Source: Chloroflexota bacterium (lineage in GTDB: Bacteria; Chloroflexota; Anaerolineae; B4-G1). From it: a stretch of 19,697 nucleotides of DNA. A program made the position numbers and the translations under genes. The stretch's first letter is position 1, and each line of letters starts with the position of its first letter. The DNA lies in assembly GCA_024232355.1 (NCBI GenBank), contig JAAEPW010000388.1, positions 1 through 19,697 on the forward strand. Reading direction: 5' to 3'. The notes beneath the pieces were generated by a model. The model searched no databases and had not been told where the DNA came from. It saw only the letters and a list, made by a program, of their open reading frames with translations. Below are positions 7,443 through 15,091 of the stretch, piece by piece.

Positions 7443-8572
7443 CACTCACCGACATTGTGCTGCTGACGAGCATCATTCAATCGCTGGCTCTTGCCGTTTT
7501 TCTCCTACTTCCATCCAACAGTGGGCTCATATCTAACCGACTCCTGGTTGCCACTCTGGTGTTCTTCGCCGCCGGGCTGGGAGAGATCTTCCTCTATGGC
7601 AGCGGGCTTGCGCTCCAGTACCCAAACTTCGCCTACCTCGGAACACTCATCGGACTTTTACAAGCCGGCACGCTCTATCTATATGCGCAATCGCTGATGT
7701 ATCAGAATTTCCAGTTACGCGGGAAGCATCTCGTGCACACGTTGCTCTTCTGGGTGGTCGGCGCAATTTTTCTGATTGAATATTATTTACAGCCAAGCGA
7801 GACCAAAGTTCAGATTCTGCTTGAACGGGACCACCCGGGCGTACTTACCTCTCCCCTTCTTGCAGTCGCTATTCACGCGGTCTTTCTGGGCTACCTGTAC
7901 GCGACTATTCGTGCGATTAACCGTTTCGGCCTTGGTATTCGACAGATTTTCTCGAGTATTGAAAACAAACAACTTGCGTGGTTACGGACGCTTCTGATCG
8001 GCTATGCAGTGGCTTGGACCGTGAGCATGATGTACTGCCTTACAGCGCATGTGTTTAGAAGCGTGCCCGGAACCGAGTGGGTGGCCGGCGCTGGCGCTGT
8101 AACGGGCTTCATTTTCATCAATTTTCTGATGATAAACTCTCTTCGCCAACCCGTTGTTTTCTCTGGATTGGCAGCAGACCAGGCCGCCTTGCTGGAAGAA
8201 GAGCCCACGCCGCAGTTTGATCAAACTTTAAAGGTTAGGCTCCAACAGTTAATGCACCAGGAAAAGCCCCACTTGCACCCCAACCTGACCCTGGAACAAC
8301 TTTCACGGAAATTGGGCGCCCCTTCAAGAGAGGTTTCACGGGCCATTAACCAAGGCTTTGGCTGCAATTTCTTTGAGTTCGTCAGTCGCTATCGCATCGA
8401 CGAGGCGAAATCGCGCCTGGCCGATGCAGCCAATCAGGCAAATATTCTGCAAACTATGTATGACTCTGGCTTCAACTCGAAGTCCGTATTCAACACTGCT
8501 TTCAAGAAAGAGACAGGATTTACCCCCAGTGAATATCGCCGACGAGCCCTGCAGGGCGATATCCGACCCTAG
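7433..8572 (+). CDS. Membrane-anchored AraC-family regulator
   Basis: A 379-residue protein with an unusual layout for a transcription factor: about seven hydrophobic helices in residues 1-240 (LTDIVLLTSIIQSLALAVFLL at the start, GAVTGFIFINFLMI at the end), then a cytoplasmic AraC-type double helix-turn-helix at about 265-375. The first HTH is LTLEQLSRKLGAPSREVSRAI, the second includes MYDSGFNSKSVFNTAFKKETG followed by the family signature FTPSEYRRR. The ATG overlaps the kinase stop, so it is the third gene of the regulator operon. Such proteins couple a membrane signal directly to DNA binding. Its target genes are not evident. Confidence 0.9.
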   Translation: MYLTLTDIVLLTSIIQSLALAVFLLLPSNSGLISNRLLVATLVFFAAGLGEIFLYGSGLALQYPNFAYLGTLIGLLQAGTLYLYAQSLMYQNFQLRGKHLVHTLLFWVVGAIFLIEYYLQPSETKVQILLERDHPGVLTSPLLAVAIHAVFLGYLYATIRAINRFGLGIRQIFSSIENKQLAWLRTLLIGYAVAWTVSMMYCLTAHVFRSVPGTEWVAGAGAVTGFIFINFLMINSLRQPVVFSGLAADQAALLEEEPTPQFDQTLKVRLQQLMHQEKPHLHPNLTLEQLSRKLGAPSREVSRAINQGFGCNFFEFVSRYRIDEAKSRLADAANQANILQTMYDSGFNSKSVFNTAFKKETGFTPSEYRRRALQGDIRP

Positions 8573-8788
8573 CCACGATCCTGAACCTGGCTACCCGGCG
8601 TTCGAGTACGCTCTCACCCGATACTGAAACCTCTAAACAGCTGAATTGTAGGTTTTTATTTCTAAACCATGGCATCGGTTCGGTTTCGTACTTGCGAACG
8701 ATTCTTTGGCCTCCCTTCCGTACTCTGATTGCCAAGCGCCACCAAACCCGGTGCGCGTGAAGCTCAACGCAATATGAAGAGGTCATGT

Positions 8789-9361
8789 ATGAAAACCAAA
8801 TTACGCAAAACCGCTGTTCCCGCAGCAATCTTCAGCCTGATGTTTGCCGGTAGCGCCCAAGCTCATTGTGATGCTCTGGACGGTCCCGTGATTACCGAAG
8901 CCCGTGCGGCACTGGAGTCAGGCAATGTTAAGCCCTTGCTCAAATGGGTGCCGGCAAAGGATGAGGCCGAAATCAAAAGGGTATTCGCCGATGTGCGCCA
9001 AGTCCGCGGGCAAAGCGAAACTGCGAAAAACATTGCCGATCAGCATCTGTTCTCGACGCTCGTTGAGGTTCATCGTGCCTCCGAAGGCGCACCCTTTACC
9101 GGCATCAAGCCTTCCGGACAGATTGATCCGGGTTTAATGGCGGCGGATGCGGCGTTGGAAAACGGGCAAATTGATCGCCTCGTGGCAAATATAACCCGCA
9201 AGATCGAGAACGGTATTCGTGAGCGTTATCATGAGGCTCAGCGTGCAAGGGCCATGGCTGATCAAAGCGGCGATAAGGGGCGTGCCTTTGTCGCTGACTA
9301 CGTCAATTACATTCACTATATAGAGGGCGTGCATGGCGCTGCTGGAGGGCAGGGGCACTAA
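8789..9361 (+). CDS. Secreted DUF6448-family protein
   Basis: A 190-residue exported protein. The signal peptide ends SAQA after residue 25, and the mature protein begins HCDALDGPVITEARAAL, typical of DUF6448. The rest is helical and charged (VPAKDEAEIKRVFADVRQVRG, ATMLR-like helices are absent) with conserved FSTLVEVHRASEGAPFTGIKP near the middle. I start it at 8789 because AGAGGT lies 6 bp before that ATG; an in-frame ATG at 8774 lacks a site. The HCD at the mature N-terminus and further histidines suggest metal binding, but the function is unknown. It has its own upstream region of about 215 bp and a strong hairpin terminator after it. Confidence 0.85.
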   Translation: MKTKLRKTAVPAAIFSLMFAGSAQAHCDALDGPVITEARAALESGNVKPLLKWVPAKDEAEIKRVFADVRQVRGQSETAKNIADQHLFSTLVEVHRASEGAPFTGIKPSGQIDPGLMAADAALENGQIDRLVANITRKIENGIRERYHEAQRARAMADQSGDKGRAFVADYVNYIHYIEGVHGAAGGQGH

Positions 9362-9380
9362 TTCCTATCTTCACGCAGAC

Positions 9381-9407
9381 GCAAAGCAGGCTGACGGCCT
9401 GCTTTGC
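9381..9407 (+). terminator. Strong hairpin after the DUF6448 gene
   Basis: An 11-bp perfect stem (9381-9391 with 9397-9407, GCAAAGCAGGC / GCCTGCTTTGC) with a 5-nt loop begins 19 bp after the stop codon. The tract after it (CGTTGTATTCATTT) is only moderately T-rich. From here to 9595 I see no gene, only AT-rich sequence. Confidence 0.7.
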
Positions 9408-9601
9408 CGTTGTATTCATTTCCAGTTTCGCCTTCGGCTGAATTTTCAGAGGACTACAACGCTACAAATACGCTTGGATGAAGATACAAAACCAATGTAC
9501 TTATTGATCGAGAACAGTATTTGCTCAGCGGCGTACTATAAGATGTCGATATACGAGCAAATGTTGGTTAAATCGTAAATTGTTTTATTCGGGAAATGAA
9601 T

Positions 9602-10072
9602 ATGAAAAAGATACTTTATATCGTAGCGTTTATTGGAGCTTTGAATACTTTACAGTTTTCAATTGTGAAGGCACAAGAGCATGAGCATGACGCTCAAACT
9701 CACAAGCTTGAATTAGCGTTGAATCACGGTAAAAGATGGACTATTGATGAGAGTCTGCACATCGGGATGACGAGCCTCAAACCTGAAATAGAAATAAACT
9801 TAGAAGCGATTCATAATAATCAGTTTTCTACTACTCAATATCAAGAATTGGCGCGAAGCTTAAATGACCATTTAAATTTTATATTCAAAAACTGCAAACT
9901 AGAACCGCAGGCAGACGCTCAGCTCCATATCCTCCTTGCGAAAATAATGCGCGGTGTAGAGCAAATGAAGTCTGCTCATAATCAAAAGCAAGGTGTTGTT
10001 CTTATCATTCAGTCATTAGATGAGTATCCCGCTTATTTTGAAGACTCAGACTGGCAACCTTTAACACATTGA
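9602..10072 (+). CDS. Secreted helical protein, DnrO-like
   Basis: A 156-residue exported protein. The signal peptide covers about residues 1-25 (MKKILYIVAFIGALNTLQF... VKA), followed by a His/Glu-rich stretch QEHEHDAQTHK. The body has a pattern I associate with small periplasmic proteins sometimes labelled DnrO: KRWTIDESLHIGM, YQELARSLNDHLNFIFKNCKL and PQADAQLHILLAKIMRGVEQM, probably a four-helix bundle with one Cys. GGGA lies 7 bp before the chosen ATG; the ATG at 9596 is too close to it. Base use is clearly more AT-rich than the genes to its left, so it was probably acquired separately. The function is unknown; the name is a weak resemblance from memory. Confidence 0.7.
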   Translation: MKKILYIVAFIGALNTLQFSIVKAQEHEHDAQTHKLELALNHGKRWTIDESLHIGMTSLKPEIEINLEAIHNNQFSTTQYQELARSLNDHLNFIFKNCKLEPQADAQLHILLAKIMRGVEQMKSAHNQKQGVVLIIQSLDEYPAYFEDSDWQPLTH

Positions 10073-10213
10073 ACTTTGAAATGTTTGAAACTGCTGAAAA
10101 CTGGATTGATTTCGATTTTGCATTTCTAACATATTTGAAAGCCACATCTGTAACACGTGCAAAACAAGGAAAATAATCGACTGAGAAGGGGGAAGTGCTG
10201 TGAGAACATTGCA

Positions 10214-10263
10214 TGGCGCACCCGACAGGAGTCGAACCTGTGGCCTCTGCCTCCGGAGGGCAG
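10214..10263 (-). tRNA. 3' fragment of a tRNA-Arg(CCG) gene (attachment-site remnant)
   Basis: On the minus strand this contains the anticodon stem-loop CTGCC-CTCCGGA-GGCAG with anticodon CCG, a variable region, a T arm with GGTTCGACTCC and an acceptor end GGGTGCG followed by CCA. The D arm and 5' acceptor strand are missing: the sequence at 10264 onward does not resemble a tRNA. A 3' tRNA piece ending near the anticodon is the usual scar of tyrosine-integrase insertion into a tRNA gene. Sequence to the right would then be element DNA, and that to the left the flank that lay downstream of the tRNA (or both are element DNA, if this is an attP). It cannot make a functional tRNA. Confidence 0.85.
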
Positions 10264-10264
10264 T

Positions 10265-10658
10265 CACGGGTTCGGTGGTAAATCGTTAAACCTAGGCATG
10301 GTAAGGGGTTAAGCGGTGTTGTGGCTTTTTATTTTGCGTCGAAATCGACACTTTTGAGACCGTTTAATGACAAAATTGGTCACAGAATACCGACGCCGAA
10401 ATTTCAATTTTTGACCTTTGCCTCGCGACAAAAAATTCTGAACCTTCGAAAAAACCTGAGTTTTTAGGTGGAAAAAATTCCACCATTTTTGAGCGATTCT
10501 GAAAGTTTCTGAGAGGGATTGTAACCTTTACCTGAGGGGGAAAAGTAGTTTTTAATGATTATAGTTGGTTGGGAGTTCACAAAATTATAACTTAGCATTA
10601 AGCTCAGATCGATTTATAGACAATTTGATTTCTTGAACCAGCCCAAAGGAGATGGCGA
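10265..10658. other. Gene-free AT-rich stretch next to the tRNA fragment
   Basis: No convincing coding frame is seen on either strand. It has several A/T homopolymer tracts, a terminator-like hairpin at 10467-10490 and, at its right end, the AAGGAG site of the zinc-ribbon gene. It is probably the terminal non-coding part of a former integrative element. No integrase gene is nearby. Confidence 0.5.
10467..10490 (+). terminator. Terminator-like hairpin
   Basis: GGTGGAA (10467-10473), AAAA loop, TTCCACC (10478-10484), then ATTTTT. A 7-bp perfect stem with a short T-run fits a rho-independent terminator on the plus strand. No gene is recognised directly upstream on that strand, so it may be a leftover. 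Confidence 0.45.
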
Positions 10659-10877
10659 ATGACAGTGGGGACATGCAGAAACTGTAAAAAGAAAAAACAA
10701 CAGCTCGATATATATGGAAATTGTAAAGCCTGCGGAGCGACATCCTTTGGCCAGGGTATAGCGGATTATACCTTTGACAAGCTTGAAGAATGGGCGAAAA
10801 AATACGTGTCTCCGACTGTGTTTAGAGTAGTGTTTGGTAGTATTTTCCTGCTAGTGCTGTATGTAATCGTTGCCTGA
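10659..10877 (+). CDS. Small zinc-ribbon membrane protein
   Basis: A 72-residue protein with a good AAGGAG site 8 bp before the ATG. Cys6-x2-Cys9 and Cys22-x2-Cys25 form a four-cysteine zinc ribbon (CRNC, CKAC). A charged linker (TFDKLEEWAKKYVSP) leads to one hydrophobic C-terminal helix (RVVFGSIFLLVLYVIVA), so the ribbon would face the cytoplasm as a tail-anchored domain. A hairpin terminator follows immediately. Small ribbon-plus-helix proteins like this are common in integrative elements but have no general function. It stands alone between the tRNA fragment and the helicase remnant. Confidence 0.72.
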   Translation: MTVGTCRNCKKKKQQLDIYGNCKACGATSFGQGIADYTFDKLEEWAKKYVSPTVFRVVFGSIFLLVLYVIVA

Positions 10878-10882
10878 GGTTA

Positions 10883-10906
10883 CAACCAATTGGTTGAGCT
10901 TTTTTT
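10883..10906 (+). terminator. Rho-independent terminator after the zinc-ribbon gene
   Basis: The palindrome CAACCAATTGGTTG (10883-10896) is followed by AGC and seven Ts (10900-10906), beginning 5 bp after the stop codon. From here to 11143 no gene is seen. Confidence 0.6.
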
Positions 10907-11143
10907 AAAAAGTAGCCTTAACTACTTATTAAGTAATCACTGGCCATGATTGAAGCCGCGACGATTTAGTATTCAGCTGGTCGTGTTTTAGGGAATCTCA
11001 AAAGCCACAAAGATTTTTAAGTGACTGTTTAATATGTGATTTGCACTTGATTCTAGGTGGTTTTGATTTTTTTTCATTTTTAGCGAACGTTGTGGCGTCC
11101 AAAAGCCTGTTGTCTTTCACCAAAAAAATCGGGGAAAGATGAT

Positions 11144-11321
11144 ATGAAAACGCCACAAGATAATTACGCTGAACAAATGGTTTTGAGTACGGTGTTACGG
11201 CAACCGGAGGCGATGGAAAAAGTAGCGGAAAAGCTCTCGCATAATGATTTTTACTCAGCAGAGTGAATCAATCGTCCAAATGATCCGGCAGTATGCAAGT
11301 GGCATTTCGATCCCAGCCTAG
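11144..11321 (+). pseudogene. N-terminal remnant of a DnaB-type replicative helicase
   Basis: After a strong GGGGAAAG site the ATG at 11144 opens 40 codons (YAEQMVLSTVLRQPEAMEKV, then AEKLSHNDFYSAE) matching the DnaB N-terminal domain pattern AEqavLgalLldpe...Fy. A TGA ends this frame at 11264-11266. A +1 shift continues the family pattern (SESIVQMIRQYASGISIPA) to a second stop at 11319-11321, after which similarity is lost. The helicase core is absent, so the gene is dead. DnaB-like helicases often lie at the tRNA-proximal end of integrative elements, which fits the tRNA-Arg fragment 0.9 kb to the left. The Tn3-family unit to the right may have removed the rest. Confidence 0.7.
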
Positions 11322-11386
11322 TTCGTGTTCAGAGTCTTCGCAAAAAAAATCCTCCGAGTTTAATGTGCAGCCTGCCGGTATTCGCT

Positions 11387-11470
11387 GTCAGTTTGAACTA
11401 CACCCTAACCAGGCGTCAGGCATTGAGTGGTACATGCGTCAGAATAGGGTGGTATATAGAAATAGTTGAC
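11387..11470. promoter_or_regulatory. Putative Tn3-type res (resolution) region
   Basis: Just upstream of the resolvase gene lie related motifs in opposite orientation: GTCAG...ACTACACCCTAA (11387-11408) and GTCAGAATAGGGTGGTAT (11438-11455), with a further GCGTCAG at 11413-11419 and TGACG at 11467-11471. Paired GTCA/TGAC-bounded sites of about 30 bp before tnpR are how res subsites are arranged in Tn3-family elements. Subsite limits are approximate. Confidence 0.5.
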
Positions 11471-11524
11471 GTTTGTTGCGAGGGGTCTTAGAGTTCTCTT
11501 GACACTTCGACGGGGGAGCGGGTT

Positions 11525-12085
11525 TTGAAAGGTCAGCGCATCGGTTATATCCGAGTCAGCAGTCTTGATCAAAATCCGGAACGCCAGCTTGAGCAGGTCG
11601 CGGTTGATCGGGTGTTCACGGACAAAGCGTCCGGCAAGGATACCCAACGACCCGAGTTGGATCGACTGATCACCTTTGTCCGCGAAGGCGATACCGTCGT
11701 CGTCCATAGCATGGACCGTCTCGCGCGCAACCTTGACGACCTGCGTCGCCTGGTCCACACGTTGACCCAACGGGGTGTCCGCATCGAATTCATCAAAGAA
11801 AGCCTGACTTTCACCGGCGAAGCGTCGCCGATGGCCAACCTCATGCTTTCCGTCATGGGCGCATTTGCCGAGTTCGAGCGTGCATTGATACGCGAGCGGC
11901 AGCGCGAAGGCATCGCACTGGCTCGAAAGCGTGGAGCGTATCGCGGTCGCAAGAAAGCCCTCTCTCCCGAAAAGATCGTCGAACTCCGGCAGCGCGTTGC
12001 AAACAGTGAACAAAAGGCGGCGCTGGCCCGTGAATTCGGCATCAGCCGCGAGACGCTGTACCAATACCTGAAAACGGTTGACTGA
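11525..12085 (+). CDS. tnpR: Tn3-family serine resolvase
   Basis: A 186-residue serine recombinase that resolves transposition cointegrates at res. The catalytic domain starts RIGYIRVSSLDQNPERQ with the nucleophile Ser12. Conserved arginines follow (DRLARNLDDL), then the long E helix (LMLSVMGAFAEFERALIRER). The C-terminal DNA-binding domain is KAALAREFGISRETLYQYLK. It starts at TTG 11525 with GGGGGAG 7 bp upstream; no ATG fits better. The length is normal and the frame intact. The gene ends 2 bp before the transposase start, as one unit. Confidence 0.93.
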   Translation: MKGQRIGYIRVSSLDQNPERQLEQVAVDRVFTDKASGKDTQRPELDRLITFVREGDTVVVHSMDRLARNLDDLRRLVHTLTQRGVRIEFIKESLTFTGEASPMANLMLSVMGAFAEFERALIRERQREGIALARKRGAYRGRKKALSPEKIVELRQRVANSEQKAALAREFGISRETLYQYLKTVD

Positions 12086-12087
12086 CT

Positions 12088-15057
12088 ATGCCCCGCCGTC
12101 GCCTATTGACCGCCGCTGAGCGGGATAGCTTGCTCTCGTTTCCAGAGACGGACGACACGCTCATCCAACACTACACTTTCTCCGAATCGGACTTGTCGGC
12201 GATTCGGCAGCGGCGTGGCCCGCACAACCGATTCGGTTTCGCGGTCCAGTTATGTTATCTGCGCTATCCCGGTATCGCGCTACCCACCAATGCCGAGCCA
12301 CCAGCCTCCTTATTAACGCTCATCGGCCAGCAGTTGAGCATTGGGCCTGAGATTTGGCCGCGCTACGCCAAGAGGCCTGAAACGCGACGGGAGCATCTGG
12401 TCGAATTGCAGGCCTGGTTGAACCTGTCTTCGCTCAGCGGCGATGACTACCGGCGGTTTATTGACTCCATTGTCGACCTGGCCCAACAAACGGATCGCGG
12501 CATCGTTCTGGCTGAAGCGCTGGTCAAGTTGCTTAGACAACAACGCATCATTTTGCCGCCGCTGGATGTCATCGAACGCATGTGCAGCGAAGCGCTCACG
12601 CGAGGCACCCGACTCGTGTATGAAACGTTAACCGCGCTATTGACCAATCAGCATCGCCGCGCCTTCGAGCAGTTGCTGGCGATTCGCAAGGATATGTCGA
12701 GTAGTGCACTCGTCTGGCTGCGCCAGTCTCCCGGACCACCGAGGCCCAAACATATTCTGTTCCACCTCCAACGATTACAGACCGTGCGCGAGCTCAACCT
12801 CCCGGTTGGGCTTGAACATACCATCCACCAGAACCGTCTGCTGAAGCTCGCCCGTGAAGGCGGGCAAATGACCGCCCAGCACTTGCGGGACCTTGAATCG
12901 AGCCGTCGCTACGCCACACTAGTGGCAATCATACTCGATACACGAGCCACGCTGATTGACGAGATCATTGACCTACATGATCGCTTTATGGGCTCGCTGT
13001 TCAGCAAGGCCAAGCGTACACATGCTGAGCGCTTCTAGCGCTCCGGCAAGGAAATTAATAATAAGGTACGTCTGTACTCGCGTGTTGGGCGCGCACTGCT
13101 CGATGCCAAACAGACCGGAAGCGATCCGTATGCCGCCATTGAGGCGATCATGCCATGGGAGGTATTCAGTGCAAGCATCACCGAAGCGGAAAAGCTGGCC
13201 CAGTCAGAAGACTTCGATTACCTCGCTTTAATTGGTAATGGCTTCAACTCGCTGCGGCGTTACACGCCGACGCTTCTGGATGCACTGGATATGAAGGCCG
13301 CACCGGCGGCGCGCGAGTTACACGCCGGGATCGAGCTGCTAAAGAACATGAATCAGCACCAGTCTCGTAAAGTGCCGGATGACGCCCCGACTGGCTTTAT
13401 CCGCAAGCGCTGGGAAAGTCTGGTGTACACACCGGACGGAATTGACCGACGCTTCTATGAACTGTGCGTGCTATCCGAGCTCAAAAATGCGCTACGTTCC
13501 GGGGACATCTGGGTCCAGGATTCGCGGCAGTTTAAGGATTTCGAGGATTACCTGTTGCCGCCGACACGGTTCGAGGGTCAGCGTGAAGATCGAAAGCTCG
13601 GATTGGCGGTTGAAACGAATTGCGATAACTACTTGGAATCGCGATTGGCAACGCTGGACCAGAAGTTGATCACCGTAGAACGCCTGGCCTTCGCCGACCA
13701 GTTACCCGATGCAGGTATCTCACCCTCGGGCCGCCTAAGAATCACGCCATTGGACAACGCCGTGCCTGATGCGGCGGAAGCGCTGATGCAACAGGCCTAT
13801 AGTCGGTTGCCGCACTTGAAGATCACCGAACTGTTGTTGGAAGTCGATAACTGGACGGGCTTCACGCAACACTTCACTCACCTCAAAAGCGGCGCAACCG
13901 CTGGGGATCGACAGCTACTACTCACGACGATCCTGGCTGATGCGATCAACCTGGGGCTATCCAAGATGGCTGAGTCCTGCCCTGGCACCACCTACGCTAA
14001 GCTGACGTGGCTCCAGGCGTGGCACATACGCGATGAAACGTATTCAGCGGGATTGGGGAGCCTGGTCAACGCTCATTCTCGCCAATCGTTCGCCGCATAC
14101 TGGGGTGATGGCACCACGTCATCATCGGATGGCCAGAACTTCAAAGCCGGCGGTCGCGGTCAATTTGCTGGCCATGTAAATTTGAAATACGGTCAGGAGC
14201 CGGGCGTACAGTTCTACACGCATATCTCGGACCAGTACGCGCCGTTTCATTCCAAGGTCATTAACGCCACTGTTCGCGATGCCACTCATGTTCTGGATGG
14301 TTTGCTGTACCACGAGTCCGACCTTCGGATAGAGGAGCACTATACGGACACGGCTGGCTTTACCGATCATGTGTTCGCCTTGATGCACTTGCTTGGGTAC
14401 CGCTTCGCCCCGCGTATTCGTGATTTAGCCGACCGTCGTCTGTACATAAATGGTGACACAAAACAGTATCCGACACTCGCAGGCCTAATCGGCGGTCGCA
14501 TCAACGTAAAACACATTCGGACGCATTGGGACGAAATCCTTCGTTTGGCGGCATCGATTAAGCAGGGCACTGTCACCGCATCACTGATGCTGCGCAAGCT
14601 CGGGAGCTATCCGCGTCAGAATGGCCTCGCGATCGCATTGCGCGAGCTGGGCCGCATTGAGCGAACATTATTCGCACTCGACTGGATGCAAAACGTCGAA
14701 CTGCGTCGCCGCGTGCAGGTTGGTTTGAATAAGGGCGAGGCTAAGAACGCGCTGGCTCGTGCCGTCTTCCTGAACCGGCTCGGTGAACTCCGCGATCGCA
14801 GTTACGAGAATCAACGCTACCGTGCAAGCGGACTCAATCTCGTCGTCAGCGCTATTATCCTTTGGAATACGGTTTATATGGAGCGGGCGGTTCAAGCACT
14901 GCGCGAAGACGGCCGGGATATCGACGAGACGCTTCTGCGGCATCTTTCTCCCTTGGGCTGGGAGCACATCAACCTGACCGGCGACTATATCTGGCAGCAG
15001 GACAAACAGGTCGAACAAGGAAAGTACCGATCGTTACGAACACTGCAGAGGTCTTAG
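12088..15057 (+). pseudogene. tnpA: Tn3-family transposase interrupted by one amber codon
   Basis: Total length is 989 codons, normal for Tn3-family DDE transposases. The frame is continuous except for a TAG at 13036-13038 (codon 317). The family pattern runs straight through it: [33 protein letters not shown], where relatives have Gln, so a CAG-to-TAG change explains it. The N-terminal DUF4158-type region (ERDSLLSFPETDDTLIQHYT) and the C-terminal catalytic half ([70 protein letters not shown]) are both present. The TAG stop overlaps the first bases of the 38-bp terminal repeat. Without amber suppression only a 316-residue N-terminal piece is made. A restart GTG/ATG near 13150 could in principle make the C-terminal part. 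Confidence 0.93.
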
Positions 15058-15090
15058 CGTACGATTTTTTCCGTTTCGTGAGCTGACCCC
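15053..15090 (-). repeat. 38-bp right terminal inverted repeat of the Tn3-family unit
   Basis: Read on the minus strand it begins GGGGTCAGCTCACG, has an A-rich middle (GGAAAAAATCG) and ends TACGCTAAG, exactly the GGGG...(A)CGCTAAG shape of Tn21/Tn5393-type repeats. Length is 38 bp. The outer end at 15090 abuts the kfrA-like reading frame. Confidence 0.9.
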
Positions 15091-15091
15091 T

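Larger units (their letters stand above)
11387..15090 (+). mobile_element. Tn3-family transposon unit (res-tnpR-tnpA-IR), left end not found
   Basis: This joins the res-like region, serine resolvase, Tn3-type transposase and a 38-bp right terminal repeat. A matching GGGGTC...CTAAG left repeat was not found between the helicase remnant and the resolvase, nor elsewhere to the left by eye. The unit may be truncated on the left, or its left end may lie outside the window with blocks A and B as cargo. The 5 bp after the right end are TGGAG, the expected target duplication; no left partner can be assigned. The transposase is interrupted, so movement would need help in trans. Confidence 0.75.

Noticed and set aside
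8620..8645. Regulator-like box before the DUF6448 gene (ACCTCT...AGCTGA)
   Set aside because: The spacing is 4 rather than 5 bp, the first hexamer has two mismatches and it lies about 150 bp from the start.
10878..10886. GTTACAAC resembling the E. coli Ter core
   Set aside because: Only 8 bases match, they lie at the terminator of the zinc-ribbon gene, and a distant Tus relative need not use the E. coli site.
11491..11528. Left terminal repeat of the Tn3 unit at GGGGTC
   Set aside because: Only the first six bases match the right repeat; the A-rich middle and CGCTAAG end are absent, and it lies inside the resolvase leader.
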